This document shows, piece by piece, positions 50,737 through 60,045 of a stretch of 64,000 nt of DNA. Origin of the DNA: an uncultured Roseibium sp. (GTDB lineage: Bacteria; Pseudomonadota; Alphaproteobacteria; Rhizobiales; Stappiaceae); NCBI RefSeq assembly GCF_947494555.1, contig NZ_CANLVF010000001.1:744001-808000 (forward strand), given 5' to 3'. A program made the position numbers and the translations under genes. Within the stretch, counting starts at the first letter, position 1. Every line of letters starts with the position of its first letter. Under the pieces are notes generated by a model. The model ran no database searches, was not told the origin of the DNA, and saw only the letters and a list, made by a program, of their open reading frames with translations.

Positions 50737-52206
50737 ATGCAGCACTATCAGCTCTTCATCGACGGTGCGTGGACCGACGGACATGCGGGCCAGGTCATGT
50801 CCTCGCAAAACCCCGCTACGGGCGAGGACTGGGCGACATTCGCCTGTGCGTCGCCGGAAGACGTGGACCGGGCGGTTGCCGCAGCGCGGCGTGCGCTGTC
50901 GGAGCCTGACTGGCGGGACATGACCCAAACGGCGCGCGGCAAACTGCTCTACAGATTGGCGGAGCTGATCGAGGCGAATGCGGCAGAGATTGGCGAGGTT
51001 GAGACGACCGACAGCGGGAAGCTGCTCGCCGAGACGGCCAGCCAGACGAAATATGTCGGCGACTACTACCGTTACTACGCGGGTCTTGCGGACAAGATTG
51101 AGGGCCAGGTTCTTCCCATCGACAAGCCGGATATGCATGTCTTTACACAGCGAGCTCCGATCGGGGTCGTTGCCGCCATTGTGCCCTGGAATGCGCAGAT
51201 GTTTCTGACGGCAACCAAGCTCGGTCCTGCGCTCGCCGCCGGGTGCAGTGTGGTGCTGAAGGCATCGGAGATCGCGCCGGCGCCGATGCTGGAATTTGCG
51301 CGACTGATCGAGGAAGCGGGGTTTCCGGCAGGTGTCGTTTCGGTGATCACGGGAGATGCCGAGAACTGTGCCATTCCACTGACCCGGCACAAGGATGTCG
51401 ACAGGGTCGCGTTTACAGGCGGGCCGGAGACCGCGCGGCACGTGGTGCGCAACTCTGCGGAAAACTTTGCGGTGACGACGCTCGAACTCGGCGGCAAGTC
51501 TCCGATCATCGTGTTTGAAGACGCGGATCTGGAGGGGGCTGCCAACGGTCTGATCGCCGGCAATTTCGGAGCGTCAGGTCAGAGCTGCGTTGCGGGAACG
51601 CGTGGATTGGTTCAGCGCCCGGTTTTTGAGGAACTGGCCGCTCGCATTACCGAGAAATCAGAAGGTATCGTGGTTGGAGACCCGCTTGAGGCATCGACCC
51701 ATGTAGGCCCGCTTTGCACCTCGGCGCAGATCGACAAGATCAGGACGACACTGGAGAGCGCCAGGTCGCAAGGTGCAAGAATGAGGTTCGGCGGCGCGCC
51801 GCTTGATCGCCCGGGCAACTATATGGCGCCGACGCTTGTGGAATGCGCGACACCGGAGACCGCAACGCTGCATGTCGAGATGTTCGGCCCGGTGATGTCT
51901 CTTTTGCCATTCGATACCGAAGAGGAGGCCATCGCGCTCGCCAACGACACCCCTTACGGTCTTGCGTCCGGTGTCTTCACGCAAAATGTTGCGCGGGCTC
52001 ACCGCGTATCGTCGCGGCTGCGGGCCGGGATTTGCTGGGTGAACACCTACAGAGCAGTGTCTCCGATCGCTCCCTTCGGTGGGTTCAACCAGTCCGGATA
52101 TGGCCGGGAGGCAGGGCTTGAGGCAATCCTCGATTACACACGCACGAAAACGACCTGGATCAACATGTCTGAAGCACCCATGAGCAACCCGTTCGTCATG
52201 CGCTGA
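50737..52206 (+). CDS. Aldehyde dehydrogenase (possible TgnC-like)
   Basis: This 489-aa NAD(P)-dependent aldehyde dehydrogenase has complete motifs: VPWNAQM, the cofactor loop AFTGGPETAR, the general base in TLELGGKSPIIVF, the catalytic Cys in GASGQSCVAGTR, and EMFGPVMSLLPF. It lies 9 bp after the monooxygenase gene and ends the operon. In a ring-opening route it would oxidise the aldehyde formed after ring cleavage to a carboxylate. Confidence 0.93.
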   Translation: MQHYQLFIDGAWTDGHAGQVMSSQNPATGEDWATFACASPEDVDRAVAAARRALSEPDWRDMTQTARGKLLYRLAELIEANAAEIGEVETTDSGKLLAETASQTKYVGDYYRYYAGLADKIEGQVLPIDKPDMHVFTQRAPIGVVAAIVPWNAQMFLTATKLGPALAAGCSVVLKASEIAPAPMLEFARLIEEAGFPAGVVSVITGDAENCAIPLTRHKDVDRVAFTGGPETARHVVRNSAENFAVTTLELGGKSPIIVFEDADLEGAANGLIAGNFGASGQSCVAGTRGLVQRPVFEELAARITEKSEGIVVGDPLEASTHVGPLCTSAQIDKIRTTLESARSQGARMRFGGAPLDRPGNYMAPTLVECATPETATLHVEMFGPVMSLLPFDTEEEAIALANDTPYGLASGVFTQNVARAHRVSSRLRAGICWVNTYRAVSPIAPFGGFNQSGYGREAGLEAILDYTRTKTTWINMSEAPMSNPFVMR

Positions 52207-52608
52207 CACAGGTTAGCTGCTCTTCGGTTTGGAGTGTGTGATCGTGTCTATATCATTGAGTAAAAAATGTTATTTCGCCCAGCATCAAGCCACGACATAG
52301 AACTGCTTGCCCAACTTGTCATCCCGAATTGCCGGTTTTCGGTAAAACTGGCAGCCAGTATGTAACAGCCAAACAAGAGTTTACTGGGTTCCGGCCTTTC
52401 GCTGCGCTTCAGCCGGAATGACAAGTCTCGATTCAGCAGGGGATCGCCTCATGAGTGCATTGTCGTTCAGACAGCCGTGGGACGCGTTCCATCCTGTCGA
52501 AAGCTTAATTTGCAATCCAGATAGTGCCGGTGTCATGTGCTGTTGCACTTGACATGGCTTTGTCGATTATCGGAAAAATATCCAACTTTTTCGGTTTTAA
52601 GGCACGGA
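52207..52608. other. Intergenic region with palindromic repeat
   Basis: No gene is supported. An inverted repeat of REP type occupies 52314-52426 (listed separately). The promoter of the GntR gene should lie in the AT-richer 52540-52600 stretch. Confidence 0.4.
52314..52426. repeat. REP-like palindromic repeat
   Basis: ACTTGTCATCCCG at the left end pairs with CGGAATGACAAGT at the right end (12 of 13). A nested stem TTCCGGC/GCCGGAA lies at 52389-52418 around sequence of the TTTCGCTGCGCTTCA kind. This organisation is common for dispersed palindromic elements in alphaproteobacteria. Confidence 0.6.
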
Positions 52609-53292
52609 ATGCTTTTTGGTGGACGCAGCAGTGATGACGAGACGGTGGTGGCCATGCTCGCCTCGGCGATCCGCCGCGACATCTCGTTTGGCGTGCTGCC
52701 GCCCGATGAAAAACTGAAGATCGAAGCGCTCCGCCGGGCCTATGGCGGGTCCAACCACTCCATGCGCGAGACCTTGCGAATGCTGGCTGCCGAAGGTCTG
52801 GTTGAGGCGACCAGCCAGCGTGGCTTCCGGGTCATGTCTGCGACCCAGGAAGACCTGGAAGACATCCTGCTGATGCGGCTTCAGACAGAGAAACTGGGCC
52901 TTAAGCGGGCGATGGCACGCGGCGATGTCGCCTGGGAATCCAGGGTCGTTGCAGCCTTTCATGCGCTCTGCCGTGCGGAAGCTGCGGTTGTTGCCGGGCC
53001 GGACGACGTCACCGCACTGGAATGGGACGAAGCCTGCCGGGTGGCGTCGGAGACGTTGCTGTCGGCTTGCGGCTCGATACGGCTTATTCAGATGGCCGGA
53101 AAATTCTACAATCAGTCGCGACGGTTTCGCCTTGCGCTCTTGCGCGAGGGCCGAATTGATTTTTGCGCCCGAGCGGACCGGCTTGGGAAGCTTCAAAAAG
53201 CGGTGCTTGGCCGTGACGAAAAAGAAGCGCTTGCGCTGCTGGATGACGACATTCGCGCCGATCTTGGCGTTGGAGACAGACAACATGATTGA
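52609..53292 (+). CDS. GntR-family transcriptional regulator
   Basis: This 227-aa regulator of the FadR/FCD-like subgroup has an N-terminal winged helix with VVAMLASAIRRDISFGVLPP, LKIEALRRAYGGSNHSMRET and LRMLAAEGLVEATSQRGFRV, and a helical effector domain from about 90. I start it at ATG 52609 because the 24 upstream residues look non-coding. It directly precedes the ABC importer genes on the same strand and probably controls them, perhaps with the catabolic set upstream. Confidence 0.9.
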   Translation: MLFGGRSSDDETVVAMLASAIRRDISFGVLPPDEKLKIEALRRAYGGSNHSMRETLRMLAAEGLVEATSQRGFRVMSATQEDLEDILLMRLQTEKLGLKRAMARGDVAWESRVVAAFHALCRAEAAVVAGPDDVTALEWDEACRVASETLLSACGSIRLIQMAGKFYNQSRRFRLALLREGRIDFCARADRLGKLQKAVLGRDEKEALALLDDDIRADLGVGDRQHD

Positions 53293-53314
53293 AATAAAAC
53301 GGGAGGACAAACAG

Positions 53315-54331
53315 ATGAAATTCAACAGACGCCAGACCCTTGGTCTGATGGGAGCAGCTGCCGCGACAACTCTGGCAGCCCCCGCCATTGCGCAAAACAA
53401 GAAGATTGTGGTGGGCGCACTTCGCTTCACCTCGCATTCCGGCAGCTTCATTGCGCTCGAGCGCGGCTATTTCAACGACGCGGGCCTTGATGTCGAGCTT
53501 AAGTTTTTTCAGGCGGCGCAGCCGATGGCGGTGGCAATCGCCTCAGGCGATGTCGACTATGCCGTGACGGCCGTTTCCGGCGGCCTGATTTCGCTCGCCG
53601 ACAAGGGGGCGATCAAGGTCATCGGCGGGGCGCTCAGTGAAGAAAAGGGCATTGACGGCCAGAAGATCCTTGCATCGGACGCAGCCTTCAAGGCCGGTTT
53701 GACATCCCCGTCGCAACTCGGCGGAAAGACTTTTGGTATGTCGACCGCGGGTTCATCCTTCCACTACATGGGTTCAAAAGTTGCTCAGGCAGAGGGCGTT
53801 GAGATGTCCTTCAAGCCGCTGCAGAAGGTTGGCGCGATCATCGGCGCGCTCAAGTCAGGACAGATCGATGCCTGGTCGATCGTCCCGCACATTGCCAAGC
53901 CACTGGCTGGCTCCGGAGCTGTTCACATCATCGGTGACATTTCCGATTACCTTCCGGGATATCAGGTAACCACGGTGTTCACTTCGGCCAAGAATGCGGC
54001 CGACGAACGCGACCAGACCAAGGACTTCCTGACCGGGTTCGGCAAGGGTGTCAGCGACTACAATTCAACCATGATCGACAAGGCTGGTGGCGAGGACGGC
54101 GTCAACGAGATGGTCGATCTGATCCACAAATACGTCTACACCGACCGCCCGCGCGAAAAGGCAGCCCCTTCGATCATCAACGGAACGATGCGGATCAACG
54201 AAGGCTCGAAGCTCAACATCGCGTCCTTGCGCGACCAGCTGGAGTGGTTTCAGTCCGAAGATCTTGTCGGCAAGGACATCACACTCGATACGCTTGTCGA
54301 CGGTAGCTACGTGGAGACCTACGAGGGCTAA
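53315..54331 (+). CDS. NMT1/SsuA-like ABC substrate-binding protein
   Basis: This 338-aa periplasmic binding protein starts with a signal (MKFNRRQTLGLMGAAAATTL, cleavage near AIAQ; the NRRQ resembles a Tat signal). The mature part has the family pattern VGALRFTSHSGSFIALERGY and LDVELKFFQAAQPMAVAIAS. Ligands in this family include sulfonates, nitrate, thiamine precursors and N-heterocycles. ATG 53315 is preceded by GGGAGGA. With the ATPase and permease it forms an importer that may feed the LLM-monooxygenase pathway. Confidence 0.9.
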   Translation: MKFNRRQTLGLMGAAAATTLAAPAIAQNKKIVVGALRFTSHSGSFIALERGYFNDAGLDVELKFFQAAQPMAVAIASGDVDYAVTAVSGGLISLADKGAIKVIGGALSEEKGIDGQKILASDAAFKAGLTSPSQLGGKTFGMSTAGSSFHYMGSKVAQAEGVEMSFKPLQKVGAIIGALKSGQIDAWSIVPHIAKPLAGSGAVHIIGDISDYLPGYQVTTVFTSAKNAADERDQTKDFLTGFGKGVSDYNSTMIDKAGGEDGVNEMVDLIHKYVYTDRPREKAAPSIINGTMRINEGSKLNIASLRDQLEWFQSEDLVGKDITLDTLVDGSYVETYEG

Positions 54332-54405
54332 ATTCCGAGACGGAGCGGCGGTCCGAAGCAGTGGCCGCCGCAGCGTTTTTATCCGGCTCCATCAGGCGGT
54401 TACAT

Positions 54406-55179
54406 ATGGGCATGGACATCAGGCTGGATGGCATCTGCCATTTTTACGGCGATACCGAAGTGCTGCGCGACATCTCTCTGGAGATCCCGACAGGTCAAAT
54501 CGTGTGCCTCGTCGGTCCTTCGGGGTGCGGGAAGTCGACGCTCTTGCGTCTGATTGGCGGCCTTGAACGGCCGGGCAGCGGGCGTGTCCTGCAGCTCGGC
54601 GCACCGCCGAGCAACAGTCTCAATCCGCTGACATTTGTCTTCCAGGATTTTGCACTATTGCCGTGGCGAACGGTAAAGGGCAACATCTCGCTTGTGCTTG
54701 AAGATCACGGCATTCGCGGCAAGCGCTCCAAGGCGATCATCGATGATGTGCTGACCCGCACGAAACTGGCCGACTTTGCCGACGCACTTCCGAAGCAGCT
54801 CTCCGGTGGCATGAAACAGCGGGTGGCGATAGCGCGCGCGCTTGCCGTCAATCCGGCCGTCATGCTGATGGATGAACCGCTTTCCGCGCTGGATGCCCAG
54901 ACCCGCGAATTGCTGATGGATGATCTGGTCGCCCTCTGGACGCGGCAGCCCTTTACCGCCGTCTATGTGACGCACAACCTGGCCGAAGCCGTACGGCTTG
55001 GCCACACGATCGTGGTGCTGTCGCGCCGCCCGGGACGGATCCGGGAGATCGTCAGCATCGATACACCGATCGGTGAGCGCCGGGCTGGCGATCCGGTCTG
55101 CCAGCGCAAGCACGACCTTCTTTGGGAGCTCCTGCGTGAGGAAGCGCGTGCCGCTGACGAGGAGCTGATCGATGGCTGA
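54406..55179 (+). CDS. ABC transporter ATPase (SsuB/TauB/ThiZ type)
   Basis: This 257-aa ATP-binding protein has Walker A GPSGCGKSTLLRLIGG, Q-loop VFQDFALLPWRTV, signature LSGGMKQRVAIARAL, Walker B VMLMDEPLSALDAQ and switch His in VYVTHNLAEAV. ATG 54406 fits the conserved start better than GTG 54361. Its stop overlaps the permease start, so they are coupled. Confidence 0.93.
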   Translation: MGMDIRLDGICHFYGDTEVLRDISLEIPTGQIVCLVGPSGCGKSTLLRLIGGLERPGSGRVLQLGAPPSNSLNPLTFVFQDFALLPWRTVKGNISLVLEDHGIRGKRSKAIIDDVLTRTKLADFADALPKQLSGGMKQRVAIARALAVNPAVMLMDEPLSALDAQTRELLMDDLVALWTRQPFTAVYVTHNLAEAVRLGHTIVVLSRRPGRIREIVSIDTPIGERRAGDPVCQRKHDLLWELLREEARAADEELIDG

Positions 55180-55996
55180 CACGGGCGCTGAAAACAAACG
55201 CAATGGCGAAGGGCCGATCGAAGTCCGGTTTCGAGGCGGTGGCTTTGCGCCGAAGTCCTTGCGCTGGGTCGGTGTGGTGGTGTTCGTCGTCCTGATCGCT
55301 CTGGTTCAATGGGGGACGGAGAGCGGTTGGATTTCTGCCCTGACGCTGCCCAAACCGAGTGATGTGCTGGCGACATTCGTTCAGCTTTGGGAAAGCGGCC
55401 TCCTCTTCAAGCATCTGCAACCTTCCTTGACCCGTCTGGTGATCGGAGCGGCGCTTGGTGCAAGTGCCGGGATCGGAATAGGTGTGCTGATAGGTTTGTT
55501 TTCTTACGTAAGGGCAGGACTTGTGCCACTGGTCGCAGCTATTTTTCCGATCCCCAAGATCGCGCTTCTCCCGCTATTCGTGATCTGGTTCGGGATCGAC
55601 GAGGGCTCCAAATATGCGCTGATCGCCTTCGGTACGTTCACTCCGACCGTCGTTGCAACCTATGGCGCGGTGGACAATGTCGACCGTTCGCTGATCCGCA
55701 TGGGACAAAGCTTCGGGCTTTCCTGGTTCTCGATCGTGCGCAAGATCGTGTTGCCCGGCGCAATGCCGGGCATCCTTTCGGGTCTGCGCATCAGCCTCGC
55801 GATTGCGATTATTCTTCTCGTTGCCGCGGAAATGCTGGGTGCGGAGTACGGCATCGGCGCCTATATTCTCGAAGCCGGGTCGCTATACGATCTGGAGCGT
55901 TTATTCGCCGGTGTGGTGATCCTGTCTTTGTTGGGTGTTCTCGTCAGCGCCCTGATCGGCCTCCTGGAAAAACGGCTGCTTGGCTGGAGAGTTTGA
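55172..55996 (+). CDS. ABC transporter permease (SsuC/ThiX type)
   Basis: This 274-aa inner-membrane permease has about six helices. The ABC-docking EAA loop reads SLIRMGQSFGLSWFSIVRKIVLPGAMPGILSG near the middle; PIPKIALLPLFVIWFGIDEGSK is the characteristic helix before it. It completes the importer with the 53315 and 54406 genes. Confidence 0.93.
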   Translation: MADTGAENKRNGEGPIEVRFRGGGFAPKSLRWVGVVVFVVLIALVQWGTESGWISALTLPKPSDVLATFVQLWESGLLFKHLQPSLTRLVIGAALGASAGIGIGVLIGLFSYVRAGLVPLVAAIFPIPKIALLPLFVIWFGIDEGSKYALIAFGTFTPTVVATYGAVDNVDRSLIRMGQSFGLSWFSIVRKIVLPGAMPGILSGLRISLAIAIILLVAAEMLGAEYGIGAYILEAGSLYDLERLFAGVVILSLLGVLVSALIGLLEKRLLGWRV

Positions 55997-56606
55997 AAAA
56001 ACACCTTCTGCGCGCTTAACGCAATTGAAGGGCTAAAACCTTGTTTCGAAATTGCTTTTCCGGCCGCTTGGTCTGAAAGCGCAATTCAGACAACGCCTTC
56101 AGATGGACGCTTCGTCAAAACGGGACTAAAACAAGTGTCATAACGGTACTTTGGAAAAGTGCGCTCTTGTTCGGACGATCTGTCTGCACCTCTTATGAAC
56201 CGCGCATCATGTGCCAATATGCGGGTTCATTTGAAACCAGGTTCACCGCGAGGCTTTCTGACAGGCAAATCTCAGACACTAAAGACTGTGTGCATGTTTA
56301 ACATCGATGTGTGTGTCATTGGTCGATGGGTCGCGAAATGTGTTCCTGTTCTGGTGTAAGCACACCCACTTGGATGTTTGGGGACTGGAACTATTTCGGA
56401 CTGAAATTCACCAGAACAGGTTGTTTGGACAAAGCCGGCCAGCAGTGGGCTTTCAATTCGTTCTCTGGCACAATCCTGTTTAAGTGGCGCGTGTGACATT
56501 GCTACGCCTGATTGAACGGGCGCTTGACAATCGGAACATATAGTGAACATGATGGTTGTGGAAACTGGTTTTGCCTACCATATTTTCGTCTCAAGGAGAT
56601 AAGTGA
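55997..56606. other. Intergenic region with 12-bp inverted repeat
   Basis: About 600 bp without a supported gene. CCTGTTCTGGTG (56345-56356) and its exact complement CACCAGAACAGG (56409-56420) flank 52 bp. AAGGAG at 56593-56598 is the ribosome site of the next gene. Confidence 0.4.
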
Positions 56607-56981
56607 TTGTTTTTGGAATTCTTGGTGTCAGCAATCCCTTTGGCAGTTCGGTTGTATCTCAATATTTTCATCTATTGGAAAGACAAAAAAACAGTCTTAA
56701 ATCTTATTTCGTTCTTGGCGATTTGTTCTTCTTCAATTTATTTTTTTGGTGCGCCGTTTGCTTCTTTTACTTTTCCTGAATATTTACCCGAAAGAACAGA
56801 AACTCATTTTCTTTTTTTACTTACAATTTTTGTATTGGATGCGGTGACAAGTATTTTTCAATCGATAAGGGTTTTTGTTGTTAAGTTCGGCGTTCGGATC
56901 CGAATATACAGATGCGCGTCAACGGCGATGCTTGCTTTAGTATTTATGTACGGTGTTGCCATTGTCTTTGCTGATCTTTGA
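56607..56981 (+). CDS. AT-rich small membrane protein, unknown function
   Basis: This 124-aa protein has four probable transmembrane helices (about 5-22, 30-50, 65-85, 103-122). It starts with TTG at 56607, placed 8 nt after a perfect AAGGAG. Codon use is strikingly AT-rich (many TTT, ATT, TTA) compared with the window, which points to recent transfer. No family is recognised. It lies next to a phage packaging remnant, so it may be a phage or island cargo gene. Confidence 0.55.
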   Translation: MFLEFLVSAIPLAVRLYLNIFIYWKDKKTVLNLISFLAICSSSIYFFGAPFASFTFPEYLPERTETHFLFLLTIFVLDAVTSIFQSIRVFVVKFGVRIRIYRCASTAMLALVFMYGVAIVFADL

Positions 56982-57359
56982 TTAATTGTGAAACGAAAAG
57001 ACTGATAGTACAGATTGGCTTATCAAGTTTTGTTTGATTTTACGGTTGCATTGCTTCTTACCCTGGCAACCCGAGAACTCAAAAAAGATCAAGCCGTTCC
57101 GCATGAGTTACCACGAGCAAGATCCCGGGTCCGCGGCCTGAACCGAAACCGGATCAGACAAAAGACAACCTTATCCCTGCCACGGGGCATCAAGGGCGAC
57201 CATCATCGCCGGAAACGCTATTTAAACAGCAGGATCTGCCCGTGCCCTCTCGAAAACCAGGACCCATTACCGGTGCTCGATAGTCAGGCGGTGAACTCGC
57301 CAACCACCGTTTATCACAACCGGTAAATACAGGATGTCCGGCGACGTTTGCAGGCACTG
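56982..57359. other. Intergenic, possible gene remnant
   Basis: A frame from TTG 57015 begins with a hydrophobic stretch (QVLFDFTVALLLTLA) and then loses protein-like character, so it may be a decayed continuation of the AT-rich insert. Otherwise I see nothing in it. Confidence 0.25.
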
Positions 57360-57872
57360 TCAGTTCTGCGGGCAGGCCCGAACGCTCGGCGTTTCGGTGG
57401 AGCTTCTGGTGAGTGTCCAGCGACAGCTTTGAACTGTCAGACCGGGCAGGTTCGGGACCTGATCAGAGACCCAGATGCTGTCGGCGGCGAAATTAAACGG
57501 TGTTTCCGCCGTTGATGTCGGAGCCATCCGGGCGAGCTCATCAGACGGAAAACTGGCGCCGCATGATTTGAAATAGGCACTGACAACCGAGCCGTCTGCG
57601 CTTGTCGTCGCCTTGCCGCTGTAAAGCGTGTATTCGTTGCCGAGTTCAGCCGTGTCGACATATTTGTAGTCGACGCGCAGGTTCTCACCATCCTGAACAA
57701 TCAGCAATTCGATGTTCCAGCCCCAGCTTGAGGCCTTGCCGGCGGTCGTGCTGTCGCAGGCAACGACGCCCTTGTAGGTGCCGGTGAGGGAAAACGCCCC
57801 GGCCGGCAGGATTGCGCATGTCATCATTAGTAAGCCGAGGCCGGACGCGCTGAGACGTGTGAGCATGTTCAT
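57360..57872 (-). CDS. Secreted protein of unknown function
   Basis: This 170-aa exported protein has a signal peptide (1-26, ending PAGAF) and a beta-rich mature domain beginning LTGTYKGVVACD. Four Cys residues (VACD, KSCGAS, QSCRW, RACPQ) could form two disulfides. No family is recognised. It is divergent from the packaging genes. Confidence 0.65.
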   Translation of the reverse strand: MNMLTRLSASGLGLLMMTCAILPAGAFSLTGTYKGVVACDSTTAGKASSWGWNIELLIVQDGENLRVDYKYVDTAELGNEYTLYSGKATTSADGSVVSAYFKSCGASFPSDELARMAPTSTAETPFNFAADSIWVSDQVPNLPGLTVQSCRWTLTRSSTETPSVRACPQN

Positions 57873-57974
57873 GGTCGGTGATCCTCATGACAGCCGCGGC
57901 GGAATGCGAGCCGCATTCTTGGGGCTCCCACAGGCGACAAGTTCTTCAAAATCCGATCATAACAGGAGGATGCC

Positions 57975-58484
57975 ATGCGCACCGAGAAAGAAAAATCAGA
58001 GAAGCCCGAGACAGAAGCGTCGAGCGAGGCAGCTCCCCCATTGAAATGGCAGACGTCAGCTTTGCGGCGTCTGGCATGCGACGCCTTTTGCGCACACATT
58101 GGCGCGGGCTTTTCGGTCGAGAGTTTTCCCGACGCGGACCGCAAGACGATCCGCTACTACGCCGAACAGTTTCCTGAAGATTTTCCGCGCGAAAAACTGG
58201 AAGAGGCGACACGGCGGGGTTTGCTGGAGTGGGAAAAGATCGGCAAGGAAGGCGTGCGCGGAGACCTTGCCAAGTTCAACGCCAGTGCCTGGGCTTTCAA
58301 TATGAAAAACCGGGCGGGCTGGCGCGACCGGACCGAGGTCGACACCTGGAACGTGCTGGCAAGTCCGGAAGAAGCCGCTCGGCTTGAACAGTTGAAGCCG
58401 CGCAGCACGGCGGAAATCGCACTTGGCGTATTGGCACTCCTGACGCGTGAGGACGGCAAGGGAAATGACGACAGCTCTTCATAA
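57975..58484 (+). CDS. Possible terminase small-subunit-like protein
   Basis: This 169-aa soluble protein has a low-complexity acidic start, then helical sequence (RTIRYYAEQFPEDFPREKLE) and a conserved-looking WAFNMKNRAGWRDRTEVDTW stretch that occurs in phage DNA-packaging small subunits and related HTH proteins. AGGAGG lies upstream of the ATG. It overlaps the large-terminase gene by 20 bp, which supports the role. The call is mainly from context. Confidence 0.55.
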   Translation: MRTEKEKSEKPETEASSEAAPPLKWQTSALRRLACDAFCAHIGAGFSVESFPDADRKTIRYYAEQFPEDFPREKLEEATRRGLLEWEKIGKEGVRGDLAKFNASAWAFNMKNRAGWRDRTEVDTWNVLASPEEAARLEQLKPRSTAEIALGVLALLTREDGKGNDDSSS

Positions 58485-60045
58485 GCTCATCGACCATATC
58501 GACGATCTTGAGCCGCCCGACAGGGTGTTACTGCAAAGGCAATTGGATGAAGCTGGTGTTTTGAGGCAGTTCGAGGTGTGGCAACCTCAACCGGGCCCGC
58601 AAACCGAAGGGTATTTTTCCGAAGCCGACCTGACGCTTTATGGCGGGGCGGCAGGCGGTGGCAAGACGGATCTGATTGCCGGGCTTGCGCTGTTTGCCCA
58701 CCATAAGACAGCGATCTTCCGGCAGTCGCTGAAGTCGCTCAAGGGCCTGATCGAGCACATGAACAGCCTGATGCGCGAAGCGAGTCTCGGCAAGGTGAGC
58801 GGGACACCGCCACGATGGGTCGGACCGGACGAGCGCATGATCGAGTTCGGGCACCTGGGACTGCCGGGTTCGGAAGAAGACTGGCAGGGACGGGACCATG
58901 ATCTGAAGGCGTTTGACGAGGGCGCTCAGATGGATCCGCGCAAGATCCTGTTTGTGCTCGGCTGGCTGAGGACGACCCGGACAGGCCAGCGCTGCCGCGG
59001 GTTGATCGCGACCAACCCGCCGCTCGGCGGGCAAGGTGACTTCCTGATCGAGTGGTTCGCGCCCTGGCTTGATCCGCTCCATCCGAAATATGGCACCGTT
59101 CAGCCTGGCGAACTGCTGTGGGCTGTTTTCATCGATGACGGCGATACGGTGCGCACGGTCTGGGTGGATGGCCCGGAGCCGGTGGAGGTGGACGGCGAAC
59201 TCAGAACTCCGAAGAGCCGGACCTTTATTCCGGCCAAGCGGCAGGACAACCGCTATCTCGGCGCGGCCTACGACGCGCAGCTCGACCAGATGCCGGAACC
59301 GATGCGCACGGCGCTCAGGACGGGAGATTTTCAGTCCGCGCGTCAGGATCATGACTGGCAGGTGATCCCCTCGGAATGGCTGGAACTTGCCTTCCTGCGA
59401 TATGATGCGGGTGTTGATGCGGACACACCCATGGACGTTCTGGCCGTCGATGTCGCCCAGGGCGGCAAGGACAAGACCGTGCTGCAGCCGCTTCATGGAC
59501 GGCGCTTTGAAGAGAGCATTATCCGGAAAGGCACAGACACGCGGGATGGCGCTGATGTCGGCGCTCTGATCGTTCGTGAACGGCGCGACAATGCTCTGAT
59601 CGTGGTCGACTGTACCGGCGGTTGGGGCGGCGATACGGTTGGATTTCTGACCCGGGAAAACAGCCTGCCGGTCGAAAAATGCGTGTTTTCAGCGCAATCA
59701 GGTGAGTACGCAAAAGACAGCCGGATCCCATTCTATAACCTGCGCGCCCAGCTTTACTGGCGCTTGCGAGAAGCGCTGCACCCCAAGAGCGGGCTGGGCC
59801 TTGCGATCAGGCGCTCTTCGACCGTGAAAGCGCAGCTGACGGCCCATCGCTGGAAACTGAAGGGCGGCCGGATCCTCATTGAAAGCAAGGAAGAGATCAA
59901 GAACCGTCTCGGGTCGTCTCCGGACGAGGCGGACGCAATCGTCGAGGCACTTGGATGGAAAGACAAAGCGGACCTCAAAAAGGTTTTACGGAAAGAACAG
60001 CGCACGGAAAGTGCACCTCTGTCCGACCCGCTCGACGGCTTCTGA
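58465..60045 (+). CDS. Phage terminase large subunit
   Basis: This 526-aa packaging motor protein has an ATPase domain with P-loop GGAAGGGKT (60-68) and Walker B HDLKAFDEGAQ (Asp151, Glu152), motif LIATNPP as the coupling region, and a C-terminal RNase H-like nuclease domain with DVAQGGKDKT and SSPDEADAIVEAL. All motifs look intact. I start it at ATG 58465; the longer frame adds six residues from within the preceding gene. No portal, protease or capsid gene follows, so the module is orphaned. Confidence 0.88.
   Translation: MTTALHKLIDHIDDLEPPDRVLLQRQLDEAGVLRQFEVWQPQPGPQTEGYFSEADLTLYGGAAGGGKTDLIAGLALFAHHKTAIFRQSLKSLKGLIEHMNSLMREASLGKVSGTPPRWVGPDERMIEFGHLGLPGSEEDWQGRDHDLKAFDEGAQMDPRKILFVLGWLRTTRTGQRCRGLIATNPPLGGQGDFLIEWFAPWLDPLHPKYGTVQPGELLWAVFIDDGDTVRTVWVDGPEPVEVDGELRTPKSRTFIPAKRQDNRYLGAAYDAQLDQMPEPMRTALRTGDFQSARQDHDWQVIPSEWLELAFLRYDAGVDADTPMDVLAVDVAQGGKDKTVLQPLHGRRFEESIIRKGTDTRDGADVGALIVRERRDNALIVVDCTGGWGGDTVGFLTRENSLPVEKCVFSAQSGEYAKDSRIPFYNLRAQLYWRLREALHPKSGLGLAIRRSSTVKAQLTAHRWKLKGGRILIESKEEIKNRLGSSPDEADAIVEALGWKDKADLKKVLRKEQRTESAPLSDPLDGF

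Noticed and set aside
49636-51441. 601-codon minus-strand open frame
   Set aside because: It lies antisense to the LLM monooxygenase and aldehyde dehydrogenase genes, whose motifs are unambiguous. Its Arg/His-rich sequence is typical of a shadow frame.
57015-57326. 103-codon frame after the AT-rich membrane gene
   Set aside because: Only the first 16 residues look membrane-like; the rest is Arg-rich and not protein-like. Treated as a possible remnant.
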